A DNA stretch of 64,000 nt from Insulibacter thermoxylanivorax. GTDB taxonomy: Bacteria > Bacillota > Bacilli > Paenibacillales > DA-C8. The position numbers were made by a program, and so were the translations under genes. The notes below the pieces were generated by a model. That model was not told the origin of the DNA. It saw only the letters and a list, made by a program, of their open reading frames with translations, and made no database searches. The stretch is from the NCBI RefSeq assembly GCF_015472005.1, contig NZ_BMAQ01000031.1:1-64000 (forward strand), read 5' to 3'. Shown here piece by piece: positions 37,995 through 47,328 of this stretch. Every line of letters starts with the position of its first letter. Positions within the stretch are counted from its first letter, which is position 1.

Positions 37995-38303
37995 AGAATA
38001 TGAACGATTGCGTTCGGTTCTTGTCCTGCCAGCAAGATCTTCTGCAAGAAATGCTCGCAAGCGACAAATGTTATTATACCGGATATCCGCTCTAATGGCA
38101 AGTGGGTTTTTGCTGATAGACAGCATGAAATTATTGGTTCTGACATTAGTTCTAACATTGGTTCTGATATTCGCTTTGCCAAGTTCAAAAGCTCGTTCTA
38201 ACAAGTTCAATCCAATAAGTTCAAACCAAAATCCTATACGGGCACAAAAATAAAATTGGACATGTTCATGTCCAACAATTCAAACTCTCTTATAAGGAGA
38301 AAA
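37995..38303. other. Spacer between tRNA genes with a short tandem repeat
   Basis: About 309 nt, AT-rich. At about 38131-38170 a 12-bp unit of the type ATTGGTTCTGAC is repeated three times with changes. No gene seen; the promoter of the Glu-Leu tRNA pair should lie here. Confidence 0.5.
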
Positions 38304-38389
38304 CGGAGAGGGAGGGATTCGAACCCTCGCGGCTGTTACACCCTAGCGCTTTAGCAAAGCGCCCCCTTCGGCCTCTTGGGTACCTCTCC
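38304..38389 (-). tRNA. tRNA-Ser, anticodon GCU
   Basis: A class II tRNA of 86 nt: acceptor GGAGAGG/CCTCTCC with G discriminator, anticodon loop TTTGCTAAA, a long variable arm, TTCGAATCC T-loop. CCA is not encoded. Confidence 0.94.
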
Positions 38390-38392
38390 ATA

Positions 38393-38468
38393 TGGCTCCC
38401 CGAGCAGGACTCGAACCTGCGACAACTCGATTAACAGTCGAGTGCTCTACCGGCTGAGCTATCGGGGA
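38393..38468 (-). tRNA. tRNA-Asn, anticodon GUU
   Basis: A 76-nt tRNA with encoded CCA: acceptor TCCCCGA/TCGGGGA, D-arm TAGCTCAGCCGGTAGAGCA, anticodon loop CTGTTAA, T-loop TTCGAGTCC. It lies 3 nt from tRNA-Ser. Confidence 0.95.
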
Positions 38469-38502
38469 ACGACTCTCAATCGAAGTGACAAGAATTAATT
38501 TA

Positions 38503-39018
38503 TCACGAATTTCGATCAGAGTCAAGCCTTAAAATGATTAATTTATGATGGCACCTTGCACATACGTATTTTGATGGGTCAAAACGCCGTTTGCGATAAA
38601 ACTCCGCACCGCATCCCGTGCACATCACCCGCCAGCGGTAAGGCAGTGTTCTTCTGCCTCCCGGCAAAGCACGGCAATACCGGGTTCCGCCTACGCGCGC
38701 CAGCAGTTCTTTGAAGTCCGCATCCCTGTGGCGGTAGCCTTTGCCCTCCAGATGAAGGTGATAGTGGCAAAGCTCATGCTTGATGATCTTCTCCGTTTCT
38801 TCGATGCCGTAGATTTCATAATGTTTGCGGCTGATGTCGATTTGATGCGTAACAAGGGAATATCTCCCGCCGCAAGCCCTAAGCCGCGGATTAAAGACGG
38901 CCTTATGGCGGAACGGCTTACCGAAGAACTCCAGCGAGATGCGTTCCACCCAGGCTTGCAGATCCGCATCGCTCATCGCCGTCGCACTGACCGCTTGCTT
39001 CTTCTGCTCGTTCATCAT
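38503..39018 (-). CDS. SprT-family zinc metalloprotein
   Basis: A 171-aa SprT-like protein (YdcK in Bacillus). The HExxH zinc site is in KIIKHELCHYHLHLEG, and a C-terminal zinc ribbon is formed by CTGCGAEF and CARCHHKL. The family resembles the protease core of human Spartan; the bacterial role is not well defined. Neighbouring cmpA and tex reproduce the Bacillus order ydcI-cmpA-ydcK. Confidence 0.9.
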   Translation of the reverse strand: MMNEQKKQAVSATAMSDADLQAWVERISLEFFGKPFRHKAVFNPRLRACGGRYSLVTHQIDISRKHYEIYGIEETEKIIKHELCHYHLHLEGKGYRHRDADFKELLARVGGTRYCRALPGGRRTLPYRWRVMCTGCGAEFYRKRRFDPSKYVCARCHHKLIILRLDSDRNS

Positions 39019-39509
39019 CTGCCTTCCTAACCTTCTTCCCGATCTTCTAGGATCCTATACAGCCTAATTGAAGAAATGTATTCAGCATCCCCTATTCCTC
39101 AATCACCGATGCTCCCTACATCTAGTCACAGGTGAGAAGCAAGGCTCATTTCTGAAGTCCCTTAACCTCAACTTCTCTGATGTTCCTTTACGGCAACCCC
39201 AACGATTTCATGAGTTAATGATTCTATGCGGCACCTTAGCGCACAAGATCTCTGATCTGTTCTTGAATTTGCAGGACATCCCAGATACACTGTAAATATT
39301 GGTCAAAATACTGCCCAAATTCATTGCTCAAATTCTTTGCCCAGATTCATTGCTAAGGTTCGTTACTCAGATTCATTGTTGCTTAGATCCATTGCTCAGA
39401 TCCAATGATCTAATTCTCGAACACCTAGCTAAGTCCAGGAAACGTAAACGACACAGACCATGTCTTAATACACAGGTATACGATTGATGTAGAAAGGGGA
39501 AGACTAATC
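39019..39509. other. Gene-free region with degenerate repeats
   Basis: About 490 nt between divergent genes. Short frames are present but lack ribosome sites. The only clear structure is the repeat tract at 39313-39410. Confidence 0.5.
39313..39410. repeat. Degenerate 13-14-bp tandem repeat
   Basis: About seven units of the form CAGATTCATTGCT with substitutions follow each other head to tail. Confidence 0.65.
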
Positions 39510-39857
39510 ATGGCTGACTTTAAGATCATCCTGCTGCAAGACGACGCCGATCTCATCTTCGTAGAGATGCCCGCCACACACGCCTATCAATTGACCGCGC
39601 TGCTGTTTCGGCTCCACAAGGAGGCAGGCAAGCTGACGGCCAATAACGTGCCTGTCCTGCCCCAAGTTGTCGCAGAATGTGCGCAGGTTGACTTCCTGCA
39701 AGACCAGTATAACACAATCAGCGGACTCGATTATATCAATCGATTAGAAGCAGCCTTCGCGGCGATTGACGAGCGCTCATATCCGATCATCTCACTGCTG
39801 ACGGAGATCCGGGCGCTGCAAGCACAGCTGGAACAGTGGTACGAGGAAGAGATGTAA
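39510..39857 (+). CDS. Small conserved-looking hypothetical protein
   Basis: A 115-aa acidic, soluble protein. The first half alternates hydrophobic strands (FKIILLQDDADLIFVEMP) with a helix (YQLTALLFRLHKEAGKL); the C-terminal third is a helix (IISLLTEIRALQAQLEQWYEEEM). AAAGGGGAAG precedes the ATG. I do not recognise the family. It sits between sprT and cmpA on the plus strand. Confidence 0.65.
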   Translation: MADFKIILLQDDADLIFVEMPATHAYQLTALLFRLHKEAGKLTANNVPVLPQVVAECAQVDFLQDQYNTISGLDYINRLEAAFAAIDERSYPIISLLTEIRALQAQLEQWYEEEM

Positions 39858-40225
39858 GCTCAGCAGCTTTCTTGGAACTTTGGAAACTCACATATAAACT
39901 CACAGTATGCTCACGATGAAGTTGGACCTGCACCGGGCATCCGCCTGCTCGATATAATAGGATGGATACGAACTTTGACCTGCGATTCCATGGCGAAGAT
40001 GCTCTGAAGATGTTGTATAGGATGGGCGTAAAACCCTTAATCGTACGCTATCATCGAATACTTTTGATTACAAAGCAACTTGATTGTAAAAACAACTTCA
40101 ATTTTCCAAAAAACTGCACAATCCCATTTACAAAATATGCAATAGTTCATATCCATATAGGACAACAGCAACATATCATGCAGGCAAGGGGAGATCCAAT
40201 TATATACCCACAGGAGGTTATAGCG
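39858..40225. other. Region upstream of cmpA
   Basis: About 370 nt, AT-rich toward its end. A frame runs through it into cmpA (39962 onward), but has no ribosome site or recognisable sequence before 40226. It probably holds the cmpA promoter. Confidence 0.5.
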
Positions 40226-40384
40226 ATGCCTCAATGGTTGTGCAACCAACTTCAACGGGCTTTTATAATGAAGGACCTGAGGCAGATCCGTGTGCTGAAT
40301 GAGTGTTGGTTTTTTTACCGTACAGGTTCAGATCATACCAACAGTACCACCAGCCCTCATCTTTCACTTGATGAGCGGGTGTAA
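40226..40384 (+). CDS. cmpA: Cortex morphogenetic protein CmpA (small protein)
   Basis: A 52-aa protein starting MPQWLCNQLQRAFIMKDLRQ and IRVLNECWFFYR, which matches the short Bacillus CmpA (pattern MPxWLxxQxQRAFxxKDxxQIxxLNxCWFxYR). CmpA links spore coat and cortex assembly and is degraded through ClpXP. CAGGAGG lies 8 nt before the ATG. The family is usually about 37 aa; here ~20 extra C-terminal residues (from GSDHTNST) follow. The location between the sprT and tex genes is the conserved one. Confidence 0.88.
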   Translation: MPQWLCNQLQRAFIMKDLRQIRVLNECWFFYRTGSDHTNSTTSPHLSLDERV

Positions 40385-40401
40385 ATCTTGCCGCCGCAAA
40401 A

Positions 40402-40462
40402 CAAAGCACTCCTTCCCGTCATGCCCTCGCAAGATCGGGAACGGAGTGCTTTATTCCTTTTA
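40402..40462. terminator. Hairpin between convergent cmpA and tex
   Basis: AAAGCACTCCTTCCCG pairs with CGGGAACGGAGTGCTTT; T-rich flank on the plus strand (ATTCCTTTT), A-rich on the other, so probably bidirectional. Confidence 0.75.
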
Positions 40463-40529
40463 TCTCCTTCGTGAGTCTAACGATGCCTCTCCCTTTTCGC
40501 CGAACATCCGCAGAGCATCCAGCCGAGCA

Positions 40530-42722
40530 TCATAGATTGCGCATCGTAAGGCTTACTCTGCCCCGTTTCAGATCCGTCTGCAGCACCCGCACGGTGACGA
40601 TATCACCGACGGAGACAACGTCCATCGGATGTTTGACGTATCGGTCGCTGAGCTGCGAGATATGCACTAAACCGTCATTCTCCAGGCCGATATCGACGAA
40701 GGCGCCGAAGTCCGTCACGTTCCGCACCGTCCCCTTAAGTTCCATGCCCGGAGCAAGGTCCTCGATCTTCAGCACATCCGTCGAGAAGATCGGCGGCGGC
40801 AGCTCTTCCCGCGGGTCACGGCCCGGCCGCTGCAAGCTTTCGAGGATATCGCGCAGCGTCGGCAGACCGACATCCAGCTTCGGAGCAAGTTCCTCAGGCC
40901 GGACCTCCCGCAGCCGTGCGTTGAGCTCCTCCGTACCCAGCTGCTCGAGCGAGATCTGCAGCTGTTCGAAGAGCTTATCCACGATGGAGTAAGATTCCGG
41001 GTGGATCGGCGTATTGTCCAGCGGATTGTCGCCGTCCCGGATGCGCAGGAAACCGACGCATTGTTCGAAGGTTTTCGCACCGAGCCGCGGCACTTTGAGG
41101 AGTTGCTGGCGGTTCGTGAAGCGGCCGTTTTCCTCGCGGTATTTGACGATGTTCTTGGCGATCTTCCCATTGATGCCGGATACATAGGAAAGCAGCGACG
41201 GAGAAGCCGTGTTGAGGTCGACGCCAACATGGTTCACCACAGATTCGACGACGAACTTCAGGCTCTCCTCAAGCCGCTTCTGCTGAACATCGTGTTGATA
41301 CTGGCCAACTCCGATCGATTTCGGATCGATCTTCACCAGCTCCGCCAGCGGATCCTGCAGCCTGCGTGCGATCGACACGGCGCTCCGCTCTGCCACATCG
41401 AAGTCCGGGAATTCCTCTGCCGCCAGTTTGGACGCAGAGTACACACTGGCACCGGCTTCGCTGACGATGATATACTTCAGCTTCGGATTGCCCAGCTTCT
41501 TGATCAACCCGGCGATGAAGCTCTCCGTCTCGCGCGAGGCCGTCCCGTTGCCGATGGCAATTGTCTCCACGCCGTACTTCTCGATCATCGCGCCTATGGT
41601 CTGCTCCGCTTCGGCCGTCTTGTTATGCGGCGGCGTTGGATAGACGACGCCCTTGTCGAGCACCTTGCCGGTATCATCGACAACCGCGAGCTTGCATCCC
41701 GTGCGGTAAGCCGGATCCACTCCAAGCACCACATGGCCCTTCACCGGAGGCTGGAGCAATAGATTGCGCAGGTTATCTGCGAATACTTTAATCGCATGTT
41801 CTTCCGCTCGTTCCGTTAATTCCCCGCGCACTTCCCGTTCAATCGACGGCGCGATCAGCCGCTTATAGGCATCCTCGATGACCGCCAGCAGGATCTCCCT
41901 TACGGCTGATGTCTGCTGCAACGTGCGCTGTACAATCTGATCGAGGATCCGTTCTTCCTCCACCGCCAGCCGCACCTTCAGTACATCCTCCCGCTCACCG
42001 CGGTTGATGGCGAGGATGCGGTGAGGAGGCAATCTCTTCACCGGTTCCTGATAGGCATAATACATCTCATAGACGGATTCCATCTCGGGATCCTTCGCTT
42101 CCGTTACGATCATCCCATGGTTATAAGTGTGCTGACGAACCCAAGCGCGAATCGCTGCATCATCGGCGATTCGCTCTGCAAGGATGTCCATCGCGCCCTG
42201 CAGCGCCTCCTCGGCACTGGCGACACCTTTCTCCTCGTCTATGTACTTGGCTGCCTCCGCAAGCGGATCACCGGCTGGCGGCTGGCTCATCAGCCACTCA
42301 GCGAGCGGCTCCAATCCTTTCTCCTTCGCGACGCTCGCCCTCGTCTTGCGCTTCTGACGATAAGGGCGGTACAGATCCTCGACCTCTTGCAGCTTCGCCG
42401 CTGCGGTGATCGCCAGCCTGAGTTCTTCGGTTAGTTTCCCCTGTTCGAAGATCAGGCGCAGCACTTCCGTCTTGCGCGTTTCCAGATTGCGCAGGTACTG
42501 CAAGCGTTCTTCAATCGACCGGATGGCATGCTCATCCAGCTCACCAGTCATCTCCTTGCGATACCTGGCGATGAACGGAATCGTATTGCCCTCATCGAGC
42601 AAGCCCACGGTTGTGCGCACTTGTTTCGCGCTGAGCTTTAGTTCGCCGGCGAGCATCTTCAGGATTCGTTCTTGCACCTCGTCCGGTGATGGTTCCACCC
42701 ACTCTGTTATGATCTCAGACAT
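40530..42722 (-). CDS. tex: Tex-family S1 RNA-binding protein
   Basis: Nucleic-acid-binding protein of the Tex family (YdcI in Bacillus), linked to transcription and RNA handling. Order: N-terminal helical region with LDEGNTIPFIARYRKEMTG, the YqgF-like domain (VVLGVDPAYRTGCKLAVVD), helix-hairpin-helix region (DLNTASPSLLSYVSGI, RLGAKTFEQCVGFLRI), and a C-terminal S1 domain (GMELKGTVRNVTDFGAFVDIG). ATG at 42722 (MSEIITEW) has AAGGAG upstream; the frame extends to 42833 without support. About 730 aa, normal. Confidence 0.94.
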   Translation of the reverse strand: MSEIITEWVEPSPDEVQERILKMLAGELKLSAKQVRTTVGLLDEGNTIPFIARYRKEMTGELDEHAIRSIEERLQYLRNLETRKTEVLRLIFEQGKLTEELRLAITAAAKLQEVEDLYRPYRQKRKTRASVAKEKGLEPLAEWLMSQPPAGDPLAEAAKYIDEEKGVASAEEALQGAMDILAERIADDAAIRAWVRQHTYNHGMIVTEAKDPEMESVYEMYYAYQEPVKRLPPHRILAINRGEREDVLKVRLAVEEERILDQIVQRTLQQTSAVREILLAVIEDAYKRLIAPSIEREVRGELTERAEEHAIKVFADNLRNLLLQPPVKGHVVLGVDPAYRTGCKLAVVDDTGKVLDKGVVYPTPPHNKTAEAEQTIGAMIEKYGVETIAIGNGTASRETESFIAGLIKKLGNPKLKYIIVSEAGASVYSASKLAAEEFPDFDVAERSAVSIARRLQDPLAELVKIDPKSIGVGQYQHDVQQKRLEESLKFVVESVVNHVGVDLNTASPSLLSYVSGINGKIAKNIVKYREENGRFTNRQQLLKVPRLGAKTFEQCVGFLRIRDGDNPLDNTPIHPESYSIVDKLFEQLQISLEQLGTEELNARLREVRPEELAPKLDVGLPTLRDILESLQRPGRDPREELPPPIFSTDVLKIEDLAPGMELKGTVRNVTDFGAFVDIGLENDGLVHISQLSDRYVKHPMDVVSVGDIVTVRVLQTDLKRGRVSLTMRNL

Positions 42723-42859
42723 GCATGAGTTCTCCTTTTTCCATAGTCCATCTTTTTGTTTCCGTTTGCCTCTCCACGGCCCATAGACCGTAAGACCTGA
42801 CTTATTATACCACTTGTCCTTCACAGCGCACAATTTGCTCCATGCAGATCCAGATAATC

Positions 42860-42885
42860 AAAAAGGAGGCTCCCGCCTCCTCTTC
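42860..42885 (-). terminator. Intrinsic terminator after ndoA
   Basis: Minus-strand stem AGGAGGC-GGGA-GCCTCCT followed by TTTTTG. Confidence 0.85.
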
Positions 42886-42922
42886 CTCATCCTTCATATG
42901 TAAATATGCGCAATCGTTTGTG

Positions 42923-43282
42923 CTAGAAATCAATCAAACCAAGACTGATCTGCAACGAATCGTTCACCTTGCGCATCATCGCCTCATCTAAATGAGTAAT
43001 CTTATCCGTGAGTCTCGTCTTATCAATCGTACGAATCTGCTCCAACAGAATGACCGAATCCCGGTCAAATCCGTGCTCCTCCGCATTAATCTCAACATGG
43101 GTTGGGAGCTTCGCCTTCTGGATCTGCGCTGTGATCGCTGCGACGATCACCGTCGGACTGAACCGGTTGCCGATATCATTCTGAATGACGAGTACCGGCC
43201 GCACGCCGCCTTGTTCCGAGCCGACGACCGGTGAAAGATCAGCGAAGAATACATCTCCTCTTTTGACGATCAATCGCATCAC
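42923..43282 (-). CDS. ndoA: Type II toxin EndoA/NdoA (MazF-family mRNA interferase)
   Basis: Sequence-specific endoribonuclease cleaving mRNA (UACAU in Bacillus). The protein is nearly the same as Bacillus EndoA over [39 protein letters not shown], and [20 protein letters not shown]. The ATG overlaps the antitoxin stop, so translation is coupled; a second ATG follows immediately. In Bacillus it also lies next to alr. A functional toxin-antitoxin pair is very likely. Confidence 0.95.
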   Translation of the reverse strand: MMRLIVKRGDVFFADLSPVVGSEQGGVRPVLVIQNDIGNRFSPTVIVAAITAQIQKAKLPTHVEINAEEHGFDRDSVILLEQIRTIDKTRLTDKITHLDEAMMRKVNDSLQISLGLIDF

Positions 43283-43560
43283 ACCCCGCTTACTAAGCGG
43301 TTCAGAATCGTACCCGCATCTTCTTCCGCCTGGAACGCCTCCGATGCCATGCTCAGATTAATCTTGGCCATTTCCATGTATCCACGCTGCATGGATTCGC
43401 GCAGATTGCGCTTCTTCCGCTCGACTAGATAAAGCTTCATAGCCTGACGAATTAACTCGCTGCGATTCACTTTCTCTTCCTGTACGATTCCATCCACTTC
43501 CTCCAGCAAATATTCGGGCAGGCTAATCATTATGCGCTTCGTATTATGCAAATTGGCCAC
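43279..43560 (-). CDS. ndoAI: Antitoxin EndoAI/NdoAI (ribbon-helix-helix)
   Basis: Antitoxin that binds NdoA and represses the operon. The N-terminal ribbon-helix-helix reads [20 protein letters not shown] and [14 protein letters not shown]; the conserved middle [22 protein letters not shown] is the toxin-binding part. GTG at 43560 has GGAGGTG 9 nt upstream and gives 93 aa, as in Bacillus; the ORF extends to 43593 without support. Confidence 0.93.
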   Translation of the reverse strand: MANLHNTKRIMISLPEYLLEEVDGIVQEEKVNRSELIRQAMKLYLVERKKRNLRESMQRGYMEMAKINLSMASEAFQAEEDAGTILNRLVSGV

Positions 43561-43757
43561 CGAATGAGCACCTCCACTAACGAATACGGTCAATATTACC
43601 AGTATGATATGTTTGCCGCCAATTTATACAATTTCAAATATATGCTTGCCGTATATCAATTATGTTATATCCTCCATACGGCACCAGTTCTAAATTAATC
43701 ATATTCGATGTTTTTGTATTTTTTCCTCTTAAAATAGCAAAATCACAACGTGGTAAA

Positions 43758-44951
43758 TCATTCCTGAGCATATGGCATCTTGATGAGGTCGTTGTCCACA
43801 TGGACGACTTCACCATTCAGCGTATATACCCGAGGTACGCGGTGCGAGATCATGCAAGGGATCTCGTAATTAATCGTACCAAGATGTTCGGCCAGCTCTT
43901 CGACATGCAGCTGCGCATCGCCTTGGCTGCCAAATAATACAACTTCATCGCCTAGTGCAACATCTTCAATGTTTGATACGTTTAACATACACTGGTCCAT
44001 ACAGATGCGTCCGACGATGTTCGCGCGCTGTCCATGGATGAGCACCTGCGCTTTGCCGCTGAGGAGCCGTGTATACCCATCTGCATAGCCAACGGGCAGG
44101 GTGGCGATCGTCTCATACCCCGAGGTGCGGTAAGCAGCGCCGTAACTGACACCGGATCCCGGGGGCAGGGTCTTCACCATCACAACCTCGGTGACGAAGC
44201 TCATGACGGGCTTCAGATGCACGCGGCTCTTGAACACTTCTTCCGACGGATACAACCCGTACATACTGATGCCGAGACGTAACATGGAGAAGGTCAGCTC
44301 CGGACAATCGATCCCTGTTGCGCTGTTGCCGGCGTGAATATGCGGGATGTTGATCCCGCGCTCGCGGCAAATGTCCACGATGCGGCGAAAGCGTGTATGC
44401 TGCTCCATGGTATAGGTTTTGTCCCGTTCATCCGCGCAAGCGTAATGGGTGAATAATCCTTCTAATTCTACTCCCGGCAGGGCATGCACCTGTTCGATAA
44501 ACGCGACTCCCGTATCATCTGCAGGCACGCCGATGCGCCCCATTCCGGTGTCCACTTTCACATGTACTTTCAATTTGCGGTCCTTGATCGGATCGTAGGC
44601 CATCGATCGCAGCGCTTCGACGATATCCTCACTGTATACCGTCACCGCAATATCGCGATCTCTTGCTGTCCTAAGTCCTTCAGGCGGCGTATAACCCAAG
44701 ACGAGGATCGGCGCTGTAATCCCTGCATCCCGAAGCTCGATGGCTTCGTCGAGGAATGCAACGCCGATATAGTCTATGCCGCACTGCAACGCGTATCTGG
44801 CCGTCTGCACTGCACCATGACCATAAGCATTCGCCTTCACGACGGCCATGATCCTGATTCGCTCGGGCACATGTCTGCGGAACTCAGCGATGTTGTGCCG
44901 TAGTGCATCAAGCGAAATTACCGCCCTCGTCGGGCGGTAGTAAGTTTTCAT
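43758..44951 (-). CDS. alr: Alanine racemase
   Basis: PLP enzyme producing D-alanine for peptidoglycan. The PLP lysine is Lys39 in MAVVKANAYGHG. Other features are HVKVDTGMGRIGV, HAGNSATGID, FSMLRLGISMYG, the catalytic Tyr in SGVSYGAAYRT, and VGRICMDQCMLNVS. About 397 aa, normal. ATG at 44951 begins at the conserved start MKTYYRPTRAVISLDAL; the frame extends to 44996. Located between the lipoprotein gene and ndoAI-ndoA as in Bacillus. Confidence 0.95.
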   Translation of the reverse strand: MKTYYRPTRAVISLDALRHNIAEFRRHVPERIRIMAVVKANAYGHGAVQTARYALQCGIDYIGVAFLDEAIELRDAGITAPILVLGYTPPEGLRTARDRDIAVTVYSEDIVEALRSMAYDPIKDRKLKVHVKVDTGMGRIGVPADDTGVAFIEQVHALPGVELEGLFTHYACADERDKTYTMEQHTRFRRIVDICRERGINIPHIHAGNSATGIDCPELTFSMLRLGISMYGLYPSEEVFKSRVHLKPVMSFVTEVVMVKTLPPGSGVSYGAAYRTSGYETIATLPVGYADGYTRLLSGKAQVLIHGQRANIVGRICMDQCMLNVSNIEDVALGDEVVLFGSQGDAQLHVEELAEHLGTINYEIPCMISHRVPRVYTLNGEVVHVDNDLIKMPYAQE

Positions 44952-45092
44952 CCAACCACCCCCGCGCCTTCTCCTGCTGACTATGCCAGTTTGCATACGA
45001 TCCGATATCCAATGGTATTATGGTAATCGTAATCCAAAGCGGTGTCAACGCAGGATGAGCGTTTTGCGCTCGGTAAATGGTGGGTTGAGGAT

Positions 45093-46145
45093 TTATTTTC
45101 CTGTTTGGCCTTGTACGGATTGAGCGATCTTCACCATCTCTTCCGTCGGCAGCGTACTCGTAGTCATCCTATATTCTACACCATCCTCCAGCCAGATCAA
45201 GGTTTTATGTTCCTCTCCGGTGAGGATCCCCATCGTGAATTCGAGATCCACCAGGGTCGTCTCATGCACGAATACGGCCGTATCCCGCGGTCGGGACTCC
45301 AGAATCGTGTAGGAATAGTCCCCTCCTGCATACTGCAGGAGCACCGCATCCGTCTCACCGAGCTGCACATCCTGTACATCGACAAGCTCAACTCCTGCCG
45401 GTGCATAGGCTGGATAGATGATGCCGAAGTCCCCGCTCAGCTGCGCCTTGATCTCTTCGCTCAGCTGATCCGCCCCGGGCATGGGCGACATGGCAGGCAA
45501 TGTGGTGATATTCCAGCTCGTCAGATTCCAATTCATATCGAAGTTCGTCGCTTCAAATTTCTTATTCAGTTCGAAGCTGCTGAAATCCACAGTGACAATC
45601 GGCTTATCGTTCTCATCGAGCAGCTCGATATGAATCGGCGCATAGCCGTCCTGTTTGAGCCAGATCTTCTGCCTGGGCAGGGCCATGTTCTGATAGTTCG
45701 CCTTCACATCGAAGACATAATGCTCCCCGTCCTTCGTAACCGCCCGCTCCGGGTCGTCGACGATGCTGCGAAGAAGCGTTTGGTAGAGATAGATCTGTCC
45801 TTGAGTGTTCGGCCAATCGCTGCGGAAACGGAAACTCTTCTGAAGATGAGGGGTCAGGACGAAGACTCCTTCTTCATTTTTGAGCACGATCTGCGTAACA
45901 TTCTTCTGTTTGTTCGTAATCGCGATCCGATAGAATTCCGGTTTCTGAAACCAGACAGACAACTGATATTCCTGCGGCTGCTCACCCGAGTGGAGGATCA
46001 TCGATCCTTCTGCAGCATAACTGTTCATCCGATCGATCATCTGTTCCAGTTCTCGAACAACATCCGCTTCACTCTTCTCACCGCATCCTGCCAAGATAAG
46101 TACCGCACTCATTACGACGGCCGCAAGCCACGTGATCCGGCGCAT
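45093..46145 (-). CDS. LolA/YdcC-like lipoprotein
   Basis: A 350-aa exported lipoprotein: MRRITWLAAVVMSAVLILAGCGEKSE has a lipobox (LAGC) with Cys21 as the lipidation site (written here as LILAGC). The mature part resembles the LolA-like outer-membrane-lipoprotein sorting domain (PEFYRIAITNKQKNVTQIVL, FVLTPHLQKSFRF), followed by a second domain (about 235-350). The place upstream of alr matches ydcC in Bacillus, which belongs to sporulating cells. Role unknown; the protein is on the outer face of the membrane. Confidence 0.85.
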   Translation of the reverse strand: MRRITWLAAVVMSAVLILAGCGEKSEADVVRELEQMIDRMNSYAAEGSMILHSGEQPQEYQLSVWFQKPEFYRIAITNKQKNVTQIVLKNEEGVFVLTPHLQKSFRFRSDWPNTQGQIYLYQTLLRSIVDDPERAVTKDGEHYVFDVKANYQNMALPRQKIWLKQDGYAPIHIELLDENDKPIVTVDFSSFELNKKFEATNFDMNWNLTSWNITTLPAMSPMPGADQLSEEIKAQLSGDFGIIYPAYAPAGVELVDVQDVQLGETDAVLLQYAGGDYSYTILESRPRDTAVFVHETTLVDLEFTMGILTGEEHKTLIWLEDGVEYRMTTSTLPTEEMVKIAQSVQGQTGK

Positions 46146-46248
46146 TCCATCATCCCCTCTTTGCTCATTAATCGCTTGACTAGTTCATGTCTATGTGGGG
46201 ACTTGGACTTTTATGCGGACTAGTTTGACGAGCTTGACAAGTAACGAC

Positions 46249-47328
46249 TTATGGAAGGATGACTAAATTCGTCGCCACTCGTCTTTCTGCTCCGCCAGAG
46301 GGTTTATTCAATACTTTGCCATCATAGTAGAAAGTGCTTGACCCGCCGCCGTCAAGGTTGTATGCGTCCGTCACATTGAACTCAAGCAGCTTATCCTGCG
46401 CTTCTTCCAAGGTCACGCCGCTGCTCCAGTCTTTTCTGCGGCCGTCGATGACGATGAACAACAGATCTCCATTGGAGAAATGCCCGATCATCGTTCTCGG
46501 CTCCCGTCTATTGGCCCAGTCTCTTGGGATCGCCTTTTTCTTGCCGTTTTCCAGCAATGTCGGCAGGAAACTCGCACCTTGCTGGACTTCCATGGTCTCT
46601 AATTGTTCACGCGACTCAATCCGGCCGCCGACAAGGCGTCCGTCCTTGTTGAAGCCAACGAAACTTACATCTGGGTTATCGGAAAAAGTGCGGATCTCAC
46701 CATCAACGACGGTGGTGCCCAAAGGAACGATCATGCCGTCGCTGGTGCGATGGAAACCGCCGGCATTGACGGCGAGTACCGCACCCGTTCGTTTTGCCGC
46801 TTGACTCGTCGTTTCGCCTTTGCTTTTAATCTGATCGTGAGCGAGCACCAATTTGAGTGCGGAGGGATCATGCAGCTTAATCTTGGCCATATACCCGCGG
46901 TATCCAGCCTCCTGCAAGGAATAGACCTTCACCGTTGCGCGCTTGCCAAAGGTTTGCCCGATCGGTTCACCCAGCTTATTGGATAGAATCTCTTCGAGAA
47001 CATCTTGCGTCTGTGAGATCTGTTCCGAACTGGCTGCGATCAAGTTGGAGATCAGCGCACCGGTCTCAGCATATCCTGCTTTTTCCGCCTCGACCGTCTC
47101 ATAAATCGCTGTCAGCGATGCGGAGATCGCGTCCAGAGCTGGTTGTGACTCAGCCATTTGCTGCCGCAATCGCTGCACACGTTCTTCTGACTCGATCGTC
47201 GATACGAGTGAGGATGCATTGTCTAACCGCAGATCAGTGCCATAGGATTGGAGAGCGATCCAGAATCCCACTGCCGGCGCCGCAAGCAGCAGAAAGAAAA
47301 GCTGCAGTCTAATAAACCCGCGCTGCAT
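46249..47328 (-). CDS. Membrane-anchored phosphodiester glycosidase (NAGPA-like)
   Basis: A 359-aa protein with an N-terminal membrane anchor (FFLLLAAPAVGFWIALQ), a coiled-coil region (~35-115), and a C-terminal NAGPA domain. The domain shows LAVNAGGFHRTSDGMIVP and the signature AYNLDGGGSSTFYYDG found in phosphodiester-alpha-N-acetylglucosaminidase-like enzymes, which act on phosphate-linked sugars of wall polymers or exopolysaccharide. AAGGAAG precedes the ATG. It overlaps the preceding gene by 20 nt, so the two are an operon. Confidence 0.86.
   Translation of the reverse strand: MQRGFIRLQLFFLLLAAPAVGFWIALQSYGTDLRLDNASSLVSTIESEERVQRLRQQMAESQPALDAISASLTAIYETVEAEKAGYAETGALISNLIAASSEQISQTQDVLEEILSNKLGEPIGQTFGKRATVKVYSLQEAGYRGYMAKIKLHDPSALKLVLAHDQIKSKGETTSQAAKRTGAVLAVNAGGFHRTSDGMIVPLGTTVVDGEIRTFSDNPDVSFVGFNKDGRLVGGRIESREQLETMEVQQGASFLPTLLENGKKKAIPRDWANRREPRTMIGHFSNGDLLFIVIDGRRKDWSSGVTLEEAQDKLLEFNVTDAYNLDGGGSSTFYYDGKVLNKPSGGAERRVATNLVILP

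Noticed and set aside
39962-40225. N-terminal part of a 140-codon frame ending with cmpA
   Set aside because: No ribosome site and no recognisable sequence before the ATG at 40226, which has a perfect site and matches CmpA.
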